Of a DNA stretch of 64,000 bases, positions 53,348-61,379 are shown piece by piece. The notes under the pieces were generated by a model. That model worked only from the letters and a program-made list of their open reading frames with translations. It searched no databases and had not been told where the DNA came from. The position numbers and the translations under genes are program-made. The first letter of the stretch is position 1. Each line of letters opens with the position of its first letter. Location: the NCBI RefSeq assembly GCF_000426525.1, contig NZ_AUFN01000014.1, forward strand, positions 124,001 through 188,000, given 5' to 3'. The stretch is from Nocardioides alkalitolerans DSM 16699 (GTDB lineage Bacteria > Actinomycetota > Actinomycetes > Propionibacteriales > Nocardioidaceae).

Positions 53348-54310
53348 TCACAGCACCACTCCTGCAACGACCAGCGCGAGGCCGACCGTCACCCCCGTGC
53401 AGGCCCAGGCGCGCACGACGCGCACCCGTGCGGGCAGCGCCCGCAGTCCCGCGAGGAACCGCTCGACGCGCTGCACCGCGAGGTCCGGCAGCTGCACCAC
53501 CGGACCGTGCGTCGTCACCGGGGCGCCCTCCGCGCCCGTCCGTGACGTCAACCAGAGGTCGGCCTCCGCCGGCGCCGAGCCCCAGGCCCCGGCGCCCGCC
53601 ACGCAGGCGACCGTGCGGCCGGCGCCCCGCAGGTCGCTCACCGCGGCCCGCCAGCCGTCCGCGTCGGCCGCGGCCACCACGTCGTACGACGTCTCGGTGG
53701 CGAGGCGCCTGGCCTCGAGCTCCCCGGAGGCGCTGACGAGGCGGAGCGACCAGCCCGCCTCGACGAGGCGGCCGAGCGAGCCCGGCGCCTCCGGGCGCAC
53801 GCGCTCGGCGACGGTGATGGAGCCGAGGGTGCGTCCGTCGACCTCGACGGCGACCGTGTGACCACCGGTCGCGACCGGCGGCGTGGCGAGCCCGAGCCAG
53901 CGGGGGTCGCCGACGCGCACGGGGTGGCGGTCCACGGCACCCTCGATGCCGGCGCCGGGCACCCGTCGGACGTCGGTGACGCGGCCGTTGCTCGACAGCC
54001 GCGAGATCGCGCGCGCCACCGGACCCTCACCCTGGTGCTGCAGGGCGCCGGCGAACCAGCGCAGGTTGCGGTCGTGGTCCGGCTCGACCGGCTGGACCGC
54101 CACCACCTGGAGCTCGCCGTCGGTCACGAACCCGCTGGCGTCGGCCACGAGCGCGTCGACGCGGCGTCCGACGACGGGCAGGTGCACGTCGCGCGGCAGG
54201 ACGGCGCCGTCGCGGCGCAGGGGGGCGGTGGCGACCTTCTCCGCGAGCAGCCCGAGCAGGAGGCCGACGAGCAGCAGCACGGCACCGACGGCGAGCAGCG
54301 CGGCGGTCAT
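53348..54310 (-). CDS. Catalytically dead P-type-ATPase-like membrane protein
   Basis: A 320-residue protein with one membrane helix at each end (residues 2-24 and about 301-320) and between them a soluble region that follows the P and N domains of P1B ATPases in order, with each catalytic motif lost. DKTGTLT corresponds to D57-A-S-G-F-V-T; the SxHPLA motif to GEGPVARAI (about 94-102); the GxGxxG block to VPGAGIEGAV (118-126); TGDN to SASG (193-196); and GDGxND to residues 234-252, VACVAGAGAWGSAPAEADL, equal in length to the P1B block. No transport helices or Cys-Pro-Cys. A pseudoenzyme acting as a ligand or protein sensor is likely. A GTG at 54373 is an alternative start. It lies next to pucR. 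Confidence 0.72.
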   Translation of the reverse strand: MTAALLAVGAVLLLVGLLLGLLAEKVATAPLRRDGAVLPRDVHLPVVGRRVDALVADASGFVTDGELQVVAVQPVEPDHDRNLRWFAGALQHQGEGPVARAISRLSSNGRVTDVRRVPGAGIEGAVDRHPVRVGDPRWLGLATPPVATGGHTVAVEVDGRTLGSITVAERVRPEAPGSLGRLVEAGWSLRLVSASGELEARRLATETSYDVVAAADADGWRAAVSDLRGAGRTVACVAGAGAWGSAPAEADLWLTSRTGAEGAPVTTHGPVVQLPDLAVQRVERFLAGLRALPARVRVVRAWACTGVTVGLALVVAGVVL

Positions 54311-54447
54311 GCCGGCCGGCTGGTCGGAGCGAGGGGTCGGCCCATCAGCCGACGACCGTGTGCGTCCACGCACTCACTTCCCGATAAGTCAGTGTGGTTC
54401 GGGTCACAGTTGTACGACGCGGTCGGTACGGCGTCAACTCCCGGCCC

Positions 54448-55464
54448 TCACGGAGCGACCTCGTCGTCGACGCCCTCGGGGAACGGCAGCGGGCTCGGGA
54501 TGCCCTCGACGTCCTCGCTCACGTCGGGCGCACATCCCGCCTCAGCGATCGGCGTCCCGGGCAACGCCGGCAGCGGGGCGAACGTCTCCTCGTCGAACCC
54601 GTAGTAGCAGCCCAGGATGCCGAGCTTCACCGTGACCGGGTTGCCCGGACCGGAGATGACGGACGTGAGGACCGCCGAGAGGTCGTCGCCGTCCGGGGTG
54701 CTGCAGCCGGTGAACGGCGGGATGTCCAGGCTGCCGTCGAGGGTCCCGCCCTCGATGCCGGAGAAGCCCCGGTCCTGGTCGAAGGTCTCCCCCGCTCCCT
54801 GGTCGACCACGACGGCCTCGCTGGCGAGCGCCAGCCGCGCCGACGGGCCCGTCGCACAGGTGTCGGCCAGCGGGACGTCGACGGCGTCGATGCGCAGCCC
54901 CAGGACGGCGACGTCGACGACGTCCTCGAACCCGGTCGGCGGGTAGGTCCTGAGCTGTCGCGCGTAGTTGTCCGTGAACTGGGTCTCGATGTGGAAGCCG
55001 AACGGCAGGTCGGACGTGTCGCGGCGCTGGCGCAGCTGGAGCTGCACCTCGGTGGGGATCGAGCCGAACGCGACGGTGCGGATCGTGATGACCGGCGAGA
55101 CGCCGTAGTCGTCACCGCCCCCGCCGGTCGGGAGGAGGTAGGCGTAGATGTCGTAGTCCGCCGTGACGTTGAGGTCGCCGTTGTCGTCGGTGAACTCGGT
55201 CGTCCGGAACTCGATGTTGGTGGCCAGGAGACCCGCCGGCACCCGGCCCCACTGCTGGGCGACGGGCGAGTACGCCCGACCCACCTGCGCCACCCCGAGC
55301 CAGCCGTAGGTGTTGCGGGTCGCCTGGTCCTGCTCCGACGGCAGCTCGGGCAGGCCGGGGTACGGCCCCTGCTCCTGCGCGTCGCTGGCCCCGGGCAGGA
55401 GCAGCAGCGGCATGACGAGAGCAGAGGCGATGACGGCGCGTCGAGCACGCGAGAGGGACCACAC
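54448..55464 (-). CDS. Secreted protein, unknown family
   Basis: A 338-residue exported protein. A signal peptide with basic n-region and Leu-rich core ends near GASDA-QEQ. The mature part is beta-rich with several Cys. Its C-terminal half carries a signature GGxLxGxxxIxxFxxC ... LxxLxxxGPGNxV (IEGGTLDGSLDIPPFTGC, then LTSVISGPGNPVTV) that recurs in the secreted protein at 56495. The GTG at 55464 was chosen from the GAGG spacing. Divergent from 55700 across two TTGTCA-N6-TGACAA sites. An envelope protein linked to the MCE system is inferred from position. Confidence 0.7.
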   Translation of the reverse strand: MWSLSRARRAVIASALVMPLLLLPGASDAQEQGPYPGLPELPSEQDQATRNTYGWLGVAQVGRAYSPVAQQWGRVPAGLLATNIEFRTTEFTDDNGDLNVTADYDIYAYLLPTGGGGDDYGVSPVITIRTVAFGSIPTEVQLQLRQRRDTSDLPFGFHIETQFTDNYARQLRTYPPTGFEDVVDVAVLGLRIDAVDVPLADTCATGPSARLALASEAVVVDQGAGETFDQDRGFSGIEGGTLDGSLDIPPFTGCSTPDGDDLSAVLTSVISGPGNPVTVKLGILGCYYGFDEETFAPLPALPGTPIAEAGCAPDVSEDVEGIPSPLPFPEGVDDEVAP

Positions 55465-55535
55465 GGTCCTCACCCTCGTGGTCGGACCGCAGCGACGCCA
55501 TCGGTGCACGGAGCGCTCCCCCGCCGTGGCCCACA

Positions 55536-55557
55536 ACTTGTCACGTGGGTGACAAGT
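55536..55557. promoter_or_regulatory. TTGTCA-N6-TGACAA operator, copy 1
   Basis: Perfect inverted repeat with 8-bp arms ACTTGTCA and TGACAAGT and spacer CGTGGG. It lies 72-93 bases upstream of the minus-strand secreted-protein gene. Confidence 0.75.
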
Positions 55558-55569
55558 CCGCTTTCCCGG

Positions 55570-55587
55570 TTGTCACGCGCATGACAA
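55570..55587. promoter_or_regulatory. TTGTCA-N6-TGACAA operator, copy 2
   Basis: Perfect 6-bp arms with spacer CGCGCA, 12 bases from copy 1 and on the side of the plus-strand secreted-protein gene at 55700. Confidence 0.75.
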
Positions 55588-55661
55588 TCCACGCTCCCGA
55601 TCCGCACCCGGACGCCCGACGTCCTGGACGTCGGCTCCCGGCACCTGGCTCCATGTGCTCC

Positions 55662-55675
55662 GTGACGCCCGTCAC
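55662..55675. promoter_or_regulatory. GTGAC-N4-GTCAC site before the 55700 gene
   Basis: GTGACGCCCGTCAC, 25 bases before the ATG. Same motif as at 18343-18356, 37004-37017 and 51247-51260. Confidence 0.6.
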
Positions 55676-55699
55676 ACGCTCGGACCCCCAGGAGGAATC

Positions 55700-56344
55700 A
55701 TGAAGATCAGGCACATCGCCGCCGGTGTCGCAGCCGCCGCCGTCATCACGGTCTCCAGCCCCGCGTTCGCCGCCGGCCCGCCGTACACCGTCTCCGTCGG
55801 TGGCAGCAGCGCGGCCGGCACCCACGCCATCACCGCTGCCAGCGCCGGCAACGTGCAGTTCAGCGCGCGCAACAACGCCGGCACCGTGGTCAACATGAAC
55901 TGCACCTCCGTGCGGGGAGCGGGCGCCGCCACGTCCGGCACCGGCGTCAACCCGGTCGCCACCATCACCTCCACCACCTGGACCGGCTGCAGCATCCCCG
56001 GTGGCGCCGCCACCGTCACCCAGTCGGGCACGTGGAACGTGACCGGCACGGGCACGAACGCCACCACCGGCAACGAGACCATCGCCGGCAACATCGGCAA
56101 CGTCACCGCCGGCGTCCAGACGACGGCCAACCCGAACGTCTGTCGCTTCACGGTGACCGGGGCGCCCCGCGGCTCCTTCAACGAGGCCACCCAGCAGCTC
56201 GTCGTCACCGAGACCGGCTACACCGGCAACCTCGTGCTGTCGAACGTGGTCGGCTGCCTCGGCCAGCTGCAGAACGGCAACCCGGCCAACTTCGCGACGA
56301 CGCTCGCCGTCACGTCCCCCGACGGCGCGATCAACCTGTCCTGA
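55700..56344 (+). CDS. Secreted protein, unknown family
   Basis: A 214-residue protein with a clear signal peptide (MKIRHIAAGVAAAAVITV, cleavage after AFA at residue 24). The mature part is small, Thr/Asn/Gly-rich, probably all-beta, with four Cys able to form two disulfides. There are no charged clusters and no known domain. Strong RBS AGGAGG. It precedes another secreted protein and a strong terminator, under the double TTGTCA-N6-TGACAA site. Confidence 0.78.
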   Translation: MKIRHIAAGVAAAAVITVSSPAFAAGPPYTVSVGGSSAAGTHAITAASAGNVQFSARNNAGTVVNMNCTSVRGAGAATSGTGVNPVATITSTTWTGCSIPGGAATVTQSGTWNVTGTGTNATTGNETIAGNIGNVTAGVQTTANPNVCRFTVTGAPRGSFNEATQQLVVTETGYTGNLVLSNVVGCLGQLQNGNPANFATTLAVTSPDGAINLS

Positions 56345-56411
56345 CCGCTGACCGCTGACCGCTGACCGGCCGGGCCGGACCGGAGTTCCCTCACCCCGGT
56401 CCGGCCCGGCC
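56341..56411 (+). terminator. Terminator with adjoining heptad tandem repeat
   Basis: Perfect 16-bp inverted repeat (56368-56383 / 56396-56411) with a 12-base loop. The stem is preceded by four tandem copies of CTGACCG at about 56341-56368, starting inside the stop codon. Confidence 0.82.
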
Positions 56412-56494
56412 ACGCAGCACCCGCTCGCTCCTCGTCACCGCCACCGGCCATCGACGCCGGCGCCGGCGCCCACCCTCGCTCTCCAGGAGAGACC

Positions 56495-57121
56495 ATGACC
56501 ACGACCACCCGGGTACGTCGTACCCTCGCCGCCGCCGGAGCCGCCGCGCTCGTCGCGCTGATCCCCGTCGCCGCCCATGCCGCCACGATCGTCCCGATCG
56601 AGTACGACGCCGTCGGCACCAGCACCATCGCCAAGACCGACTCCGACGTCGCGCTCGGCCCCACCACGCTGCGCACCGACCTCGACGTCGACAGCGGCAA
56701 CTTCACGGGCTCCCTGCCGCTGCCCGGCACGCGCACCTCGTTCAAGGCGGCGGGCTTCCTGCCCGTGCAGGCCGACGTGACGTTCGTCGAGGCGGCGCCG
56801 CTCACCGGCTTCATCAACCTCTCCGGCGACATCGCGTCGGTGACGTCGACCGCGACCTACAACGTGAAGCTGTCGAACATCAAGGTCCTCGGCTTCCCGA
56901 CGTTCACCGGCCCGAACTGCCAGACCGTGGCACCGGTCACCATCCCCGTCGGCACGGAGCCCGGGGTGGGCTTCGACCTCGCCCTCGGCGGTCGCCTCGT
57001 CGGTGAGTACACGATCGGCAAGTTCGCGAACTGCGGCCTCAACACCGGCCTCATCAACGCGCTGGTGCCGGGACCGGGCAACACCGTCGACATCCAGGTC
57101 AGCAACGGGGTCTTCCTCTGA
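56495..57121 (+). CDS. Secreted protein sharing a C-terminal signature with 54448
   Basis: A 208-residue exported protein; signal peptide cleaved near AHA-AT (residue 29). The mature domain is beta-rich and mostly uncharged, with the two Cys in its second half (GPNCQTVAPV and KFANCGLNT). Its ending GGRLVGEYTIGKFANC then LINALVPGPGNTVDI follows the same pattern as the C-terminal half of the protein at 54448. The two thus share a domain. GGAGAG RBS. Ends before a bidirectional hairpin and convergent with the second pucR. Confidence 0.75.
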   Translation: MTTTTRVRRTLAAAGAAALVALIPVAAHAATIVPIEYDAVGTSTIAKTDSDVALGPTTLRTDLDVDSGNFTGSLPLPGTRTSFKAAGFLPVQADVTFVEAAPLTGFINLSGDIASVTSTATYNVKLSNIKVLGFPTFTGPNCQTVAPVTIPVGTEPGVGFDLALGGRLVGEYTIGKFANCGLNTGLINALVPGPGNTVDIQVSNGVFL

Positions 57122-57164
57122 CCGCTCCCCCGCTGCTGGTCACCTGACCGGCTGATCCCTCCCA

Positions 57165-57220
57165 CCGCGGCCGTCGTGCCCGGGACCACCCCTCGCGGGC
57201 CCCGGGCGCGACGGCCGTGG
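57165..57220. terminator. Bidirectional terminator-like hairpin
   Basis: Arms of about 20 bp (57165-57185 and 57200-57220) with three mismatches, between the convergent secreted-protein and pucR genes. Confidence 0.65.
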
Positions 57221-57234
57221 TGCGTCCCGAGAGG

Positions 57235-58473
57235 TCAGGGGGCGGCGGAGCCGCGGTGGGCCTCGAGGGCCTGGAGGAGGGCGGAGACCTGGGCGGGATC
57301 GTCCAGGGCGTCGCCGAAGAGCTCCCGCACGCGGCGCAGGCGGTTGCGCACCGTCTGGTGGTGCACGCCGAGGCGCTCGGCCAGGACCGGCGCGCTCGCC
57401 CGGGTCTGCAGCCAGAGCAGCAGGGTCTCGCCGAGCACGTCGCGCTGCTGGGGCTTGAGGGCGAGCAGGGGCGCGAGCAGGTCCTGCGTGACGTGCTCGC
57501 GCAGCACCTGGTCGGCGTGCAGCCACAGCGCGGCCTGGTGGTCGGCGCAGCGCACGAGCCGGTCGGCGGGGAGCGGGATGACGCCCTGGCGCGCGAGCCG
57601 CAGGGCCCGCAGGGTCCAGCGGACCGCGTGGGCGACGTACCTCGGCTCGATGCCCCAGCTCAGTGCGACGAGACCGGGGCCGCCCCGCACGAGCGCCGCG
57701 GCGGCCCGCTCGGCGCCGGCGTCGTGCGCCACCAGCACGAGGTGCTCGCGGTGCACGCCCGCGAGCACGTCGGCCAGCCCGTCGACCAGCCCGTCGACCA
57801 GACCGCCGACCAGACCGGCGGCCGCGCGGCGCACCGTCGGACCGGCCGTGGCCGCCACGACGACGAGCGGCCCCGGGGGCGGCCAGTCGACGGCCGCGGC
57901 GCGCGCCAGCTCGACCAGCCGGCCCGCGGGGGCGCCGCCCACGAGGCCCCGGAACAGGCGGTCCCGGGCGGCCTCCTCGCCGCTCGGCGACGGCAGGCTC
58001 CGCTGCTCCCGCACGAACCCGTGCACGGCCTGGTCGTGCAGCCACTGCTGGTAGGCCAGCAGCACGCCCGTGAGGTGGTCGACGACGTCGACGGGCACGG
58101 CGAGCTCGGCGGCGACGTGGCGCAGCTCGGCCCAGCTCAGCTGGGTGACGACCTGCTGGGCGGCCCGCATGGCGTCGAGGTCGTGGCCGGCGGCCGCCTC
58201 GAGCCGGCCGAGGCGGTCGAAGTGGGCCGCCAGGGCCGTCCCCCGCACGGGGGCTCCCGCGAGGGCGTCCACGAACGCCTCGACGGCCAGCGAGATCGCC
58301 TCCGTCACCACCGGTCGCAGCGTCGGGTCGGCGTAGCCGGCGACGGCGGTGCACACCTCGTCGGCGATCCGACGGCTCAGCGCGGCGGCGCGCGGTCGGT
58401 AGGCCAGGGCCACGTCCGGCGCGGCCCCGTGGGCGCGCGCCAGGGGGAACGCGACGCGCGCCGGTGACGACAT
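57235..58473 (-). CDS. PucR family helix-turn-helix regulator (copy 2)
   Basis: A 412-residue PucR protein, paralogous to 51975. The C-terminal helix-turn-helix is VLGETLLLWLQTRASAPVLAERLGVHHQTVRNRLRRVRELFGDALDD, almost the same design as copy 1, as is the preceding CADHQAALWLHADQVLREHVTQDLLAPLL. Sensor halves are diverged, so they likely respond to different ligands. A GLVDG tandem repeat at about 57780-57815 adds a flexible loop. Divergent from the MCE operon across an interval with the TTGTCA-N6-TGACAA site, so it is the natural regulator of the MCE genes. Confidence 0.9.
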   Translation of the reverse strand: MSSPARVAFPLARAHGAAPDVALAYRPRAAALSRRIADEVCTAVAGYADPTLRPVVTEAISLAVEAFVDALAGAPVRGTALAAHFDRLGRLEAAAGHDLDAMRAAQQVVTQLSWAELRHVAAELAVPVDVVDHLTGVLLAYQQWLHDQAVHGFVREQRSLPSPSGEEAARDRLFRGLVGGAPAGRLVELARAAAVDWPPPGPLVVVAATAGPTVRRAAAGLVGGLVDGLVDGLADVLAGVHREHLVLVAHDAGAERAAAALVRGGPGLVALSWGIEPRYVAHAVRWTLRALRLARQGVIPLPADRLVRCADHQAALWLHADQVLREHVTQDLLAPLLALKPQQRDVLGETLLLWLQTRASAPVLAERLGVHHQTVRNRLRRVRELFGDALDDPAQVSALLQALEAHRGSAAP

Positions 58474-58773
58474 GGGGGTCCTTACGGGGTCGGGCTCCGC
58501 GGCGGCGAGGTGACGGGCCGCGGCGGACCGGTCCTGCTCCCTCCACGGACGGCCGGCACGCGCAGTGAACGTGGCCGGCGCGGTCGCGGTCCACCGCACC
58601 GACCGGCGGGGAGGAGAAGTTGTCAGCCCCGTGACAAGAAAAAGCCCGGTCGCCTCCGGGTGCTCCTGCATTCGCCTCTGACGCTGGGCACGTGACCGGT
58701 GCCACACCTACGGTCGCACCGGCCGCTCGCTGAGCCGGCCCCAGCAATCCACGCAGCACGGGGAGGACCGCAC
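58474..58773. promoter_or_regulatory. pucR/MCE divergent control region
   Basis: 300 bases with no gene. It holds the third TTGTCA-N6-TGACAA site at 58620-58637 (spacer GCCCCG), about mid-way between the two divergent starts. Next to it, on the minus strand, a small CCCGG/CCGGG hairpin (58645-58660) is followed by a T-run (the A-run at 58639-58643), so a minus-strand transcript reading toward pucR may be ended there. GGGAGG precedes the MCE ATG. Confidence 0.65.
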
Positions 58774-60558
58774 ATGGGCGGCACCGTCGAGGTCAGCGGC
58801 CTCACCAAGAGCTACGGCAGCCAGAACATCTGGCACGACGTCACCGTCACCCTGCCGCCTGGCGAGATCACCGCGCTGCTGGGCCCCTCGGGCACCGGCA
58901 AGTCGGTCTTCCTGAAGTCCGTGATGGGCCTGGTGCGGCCCGAGGCCGGCACCATCCTCGTCGACGGCACCGAGATGGTCGGCGCCCGCGAGTCGCAGCG
59001 GCTGGCCCTGCGCAAGAAGTTCGGCGTGCTGTTCCAGGACGGCGCGCTGTTCGGCTCGATGAACGTCTACGACAACGTCGCGTTCCCGCTGCGCGAGCAC
59101 ACGAGGCTGCGCGAGCGCGACGTGCGCCAGCTGGTGCTCGAGAAGCTCGACATGGTCGGCCTGATCGGCCAGGAGCACAAGCTGCCCGGCGAGATCTCCG
59201 GCGGCATGAAGAAGCGCGCCGGCCTCGCCCGCGCCCTCGTCACCGACCCCTCGATCATCCTCATCGACGAGCCCGACTCGGGCCTCGACCCGGTGCGCAC
59301 CTCCAACCTCGCGCAGCTGCTCATGGAGGTGAACACGGCCACCGACGCCACGATGCTCGTGGTCACCCACAACATCGAGCTGGCGCGCACCCTGCCCGAC
59401 AACCTCGGCATGCTCTACCGCCGCGAGCTCGTGATGTTCGGGCCGCGCGAGGAGTTCCTCCTCACCGACCACCCGGTCGTCTCGCAGTTCATGAGCGGCG
59501 ACCCCGAGGGCCCGATCGGCATGAGCGAGGAGACCGACCACCGACGTACGGACCCGCTCGCCGACCCGGGCTACGGGCCCGCCGGTCCCGGCGGTCCGGC
59601 GGGCACCGCCCTGCTGTCGCGCCACGCGGGCGCCCGCTCGATCGAGGTGCTCCCCCGCCAGCTGATCTCGGCCACCGGCAACCCGCGGGCGGCCGCGACC
59701 CGCCACCGCGAGCGCATCGAGACCGGGGCCTCGCGCCTCTACGTCGCCCCCGACGACGAGGTCGACCGAGCGCGACCCCCGCGGCGGCCCCTGGCGGCGG
59801 TGCGGGCCGCCACCGCGGTCGGCGACGTCTTCGGCCTCGGCCTCGACGCGATGCGGGCCTCGGTACGACGCCCGTTCGCCGCGAAGGAGCTGCTGGAGCA
59901 GTTCTGGTTCGTCGTCAGCGTCTCGTGGATCCCCGCGATGCTCGTCGCCATCCCCTTCGGCGCCGTGATCGCGCTGCAGCTCGGCACCCTCACCAAGCAG
60001 ATCGGCGCCCAGTCGTTCACCGGCGCGGCCAGCGTGCTCGCCGTCGTGCAGCAGGCCGCCCCGATCGTGACCACGCTCGTGATCGCGGGCGCCGGCGGTG
60101 CCGCGATCTGCGCCGAGCTCGGCTCCCGCAAGATCCGCGACGAGATCGACGCGATGCGCGTGATGGGCGTCGACCCCGTGCAGCGGCTCGTCGCCCCCCG
60201 GGTGCTCGCCTGCATCGTCGCCGCCGTGCTGCTCAACGGCCTCGTCTCGGTGGTCGGCGTGCTCGGCGGCTACTTCTTCAACGTGGTCGTCCAGGACGGC
60301 ACGCCCGGCGCCTACCTGGCGAGCTTCACCGCCCTCGCCCAGCTCTCCGACCTCTGGGTCGGGGCCCTCAAGGCCGCGATCTTCGGGTTCGTCGCCGGCG
60401 TCATCGCCTGCTACCGCGGTCTCAACGCCGCCGCCGGCCCGAAGGGCGTGGGTGACGCGGTGAACCAGTCCGTCGTCATCACGTTCCTGCTGCTCTTCTT
60501 CGTCAACTTCGTCATCACCACGCTGTACCTCCAGCTGGTGCCCGGCAAGGGAGCCTGA
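58774..60558 (+). CDS. MCE transporter ATPase-permease fusion (Mkl/MlaF plus YrbE/MlaE)
   Basis: A 594-residue fusion. Residues 1-245 are an MlaF/Mkl-type ATPase with Walker A GPSGTGKSVFL, signature ISGGMKKRAGLARAL and Walker B IILIDEPDSGLDP. A Gly/Pro-rich linker of about 90 residues (245-335) leads to a YrbE/MlaE permease domain (about 337-594) with FWFVVSVSWIPAMLVAIPFGAVIALQLG, GSRKIRDEIDAMRVMGVDPV and five to six membrane segments. In other actinobacteria and Proteobacteria the ATPase and permease are separate. It powers lipid import by the Mce chain. Strong RBS GGGAGG. Confidence 0.93.
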   Translation: MGGTVEVSGLTKSYGSQNIWHDVTVTLPPGEITALLGPSGTGKSVFLKSVMGLVRPEAGTILVDGTEMVGARESQRLALRKKFGVLFQDGALFGSMNVYDNVAFPLREHTRLRERDVRQLVLEKLDMVGLIGQEHKLPGEISGGMKKRAGLARALVTDPSIILIDEPDSGLDPVRTSNLAQLLMEVNTATDATMLVVTHNIELARTLPDNLGMLYRRELVMFGPREEFLLTDHPVVSQFMSGDPEGPIGMSEETDHRRTDPLADPGYGPAGPGGPAGTALLSRHAGARSIEVLPRQLISATGNPRAAATRHRERIETGASRLYVAPDDEVDRARPPRRPLAAVRAATAVGDVFGLGLDAMRASVRRPFAAKELLEQFWFVVSVSWIPAMLVAIPFGAVIALQLGTLTKQIGAQSFTGAASVLAVVQQAAPIVTTLVIAGAGGAAICAELGSRKIRDEIDAMRVMGVDPVQRLVAPRVLACIVAAVLLNGLVSVVGVLGGYFFNVVVQDGTPGAYLASFTALAQLSDLWVGALKAAIFGFVAGVIACYRGLNAAAGPKGVGDAVNQSVVITFLLLFFVNFVITTLYLQLVPGKGA

Positions 60559-61379
60559 TGTCCGTCCCGCTCGTGACCGCGCCCCTCGACCGCCTGGCCA
60601 GCCTGGGCGCGGGGCTGCGCTTCCACCTCCGCGTGCTCGCCAGCGTGCCGCACACGCTGCGGCGCTACCCCCGCGAGATCCTCCGCCTGCTCTCCGAGGT
60701 CAGCTTCGGCTCCGGGGCCCTCGCCGTCATCGGCGGCACCATCGGCGTGATGGTCGGCATGACCCTCTTCGTCGGCACCGTCGTCGGCATGCAGGGCTAC
60801 TCGGCCCTCGACCAGATCGGCACCGCCGCCCTCAACGGCTTCATCTCCGCCTACTTCAACACCCGTGAGATCGCGCCCCTCGTCGCGGCGCTCGCCCTCT
60901 CCGCCACCGTCGGCTCCGGCTTCACCGCCCAGCTCGGCGCGATGCGCATCAACGAGGAGGTCGACGCGCTCGACGTCATGGCCGTCTCCAGCCTGGCGTA
61001 CCTCGTCACGACCCGGGTGATCGCGGGCCTGGTGGCCATCGTCCCGCTGTACGTCGTGGGCCTGCTCGTCTCCTGGGCCGGCTCGAGAGCGGTCACCGTC
61101 TACTTCTACGGGCAGTCGGCCGGCACCTACGACCACTACTTCCTGCAGTTCCTGCCGCCGATCGACGTGCTGGGCTCCTTCGCCAAGGTCATCGTCTTCT
61201 CGGTGCTGATCATCCTCATCCACTGCCGCGCCGGCTTCATGGCGAGCGGCGGACCGGCCGGTGTCGGCATCGCGGTCGGCACGGCCGTGCGCCGCAGCAT
61301 CGTCACCGTCGCGATCCTCGACCTCGTGCTCTCGATGGTGCTCTGGGGCACCACCACGACCGTGCGGGTCGCGGGATGA
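60558..61379 (+). CDS. MlaE/YrbE family permease (YrbE B-like)
   Basis: A 273-residue MlaE-type membrane protein, the second permease of the MCE system. The block AQLGAMRINEEVDALDVMAVSSLAYLVTTRVIAG is the family's conserved EQ-loop-like region, corresponding to the one in the fused YrbE half upstream. TGATG overlap with the fusion gene. It pairs with the fused YrbE as YrbEA-YrbEB do in mycobacteria. Confidence 0.93.
   Translation: MSVPLVTAPLDRLASLGAGLRFHLRVLASVPHTLRRYPREILRLLSEVSFGSGALAVIGGTIGVMVGMTLFVGTVVGMQGYSALDQIGTAALNGFISAYFNTREIAPLVAALALSATVGSGFTAQLGAMRINEEVDALDVMAVSSLAYLVTTRVIAGLVAIVPLYVVGLLVSWAGSRAVTVYFYGQSAGTYDHYFLQFLPPIDVLGSFAKVIVFSVLIILIHCRAGFMASGGPAGVGIAVGTAVRRSIVTVAILDLVLSMVLWGTTTTVRVAG

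Noticed and set aside
53348..54310. A functional heavy-metal P-type ATPase
   Set aside because: It lacks transport helices, the phosphorylated DKTGT, TGDN and GDGxND; only the fold-level pattern remains.
56341..56368. Four CTGACCG repeats as a CRISPR-like or regulatory array
   Set aside because: They are contiguous heptads without spacers next to a terminator, best explained by slippage.
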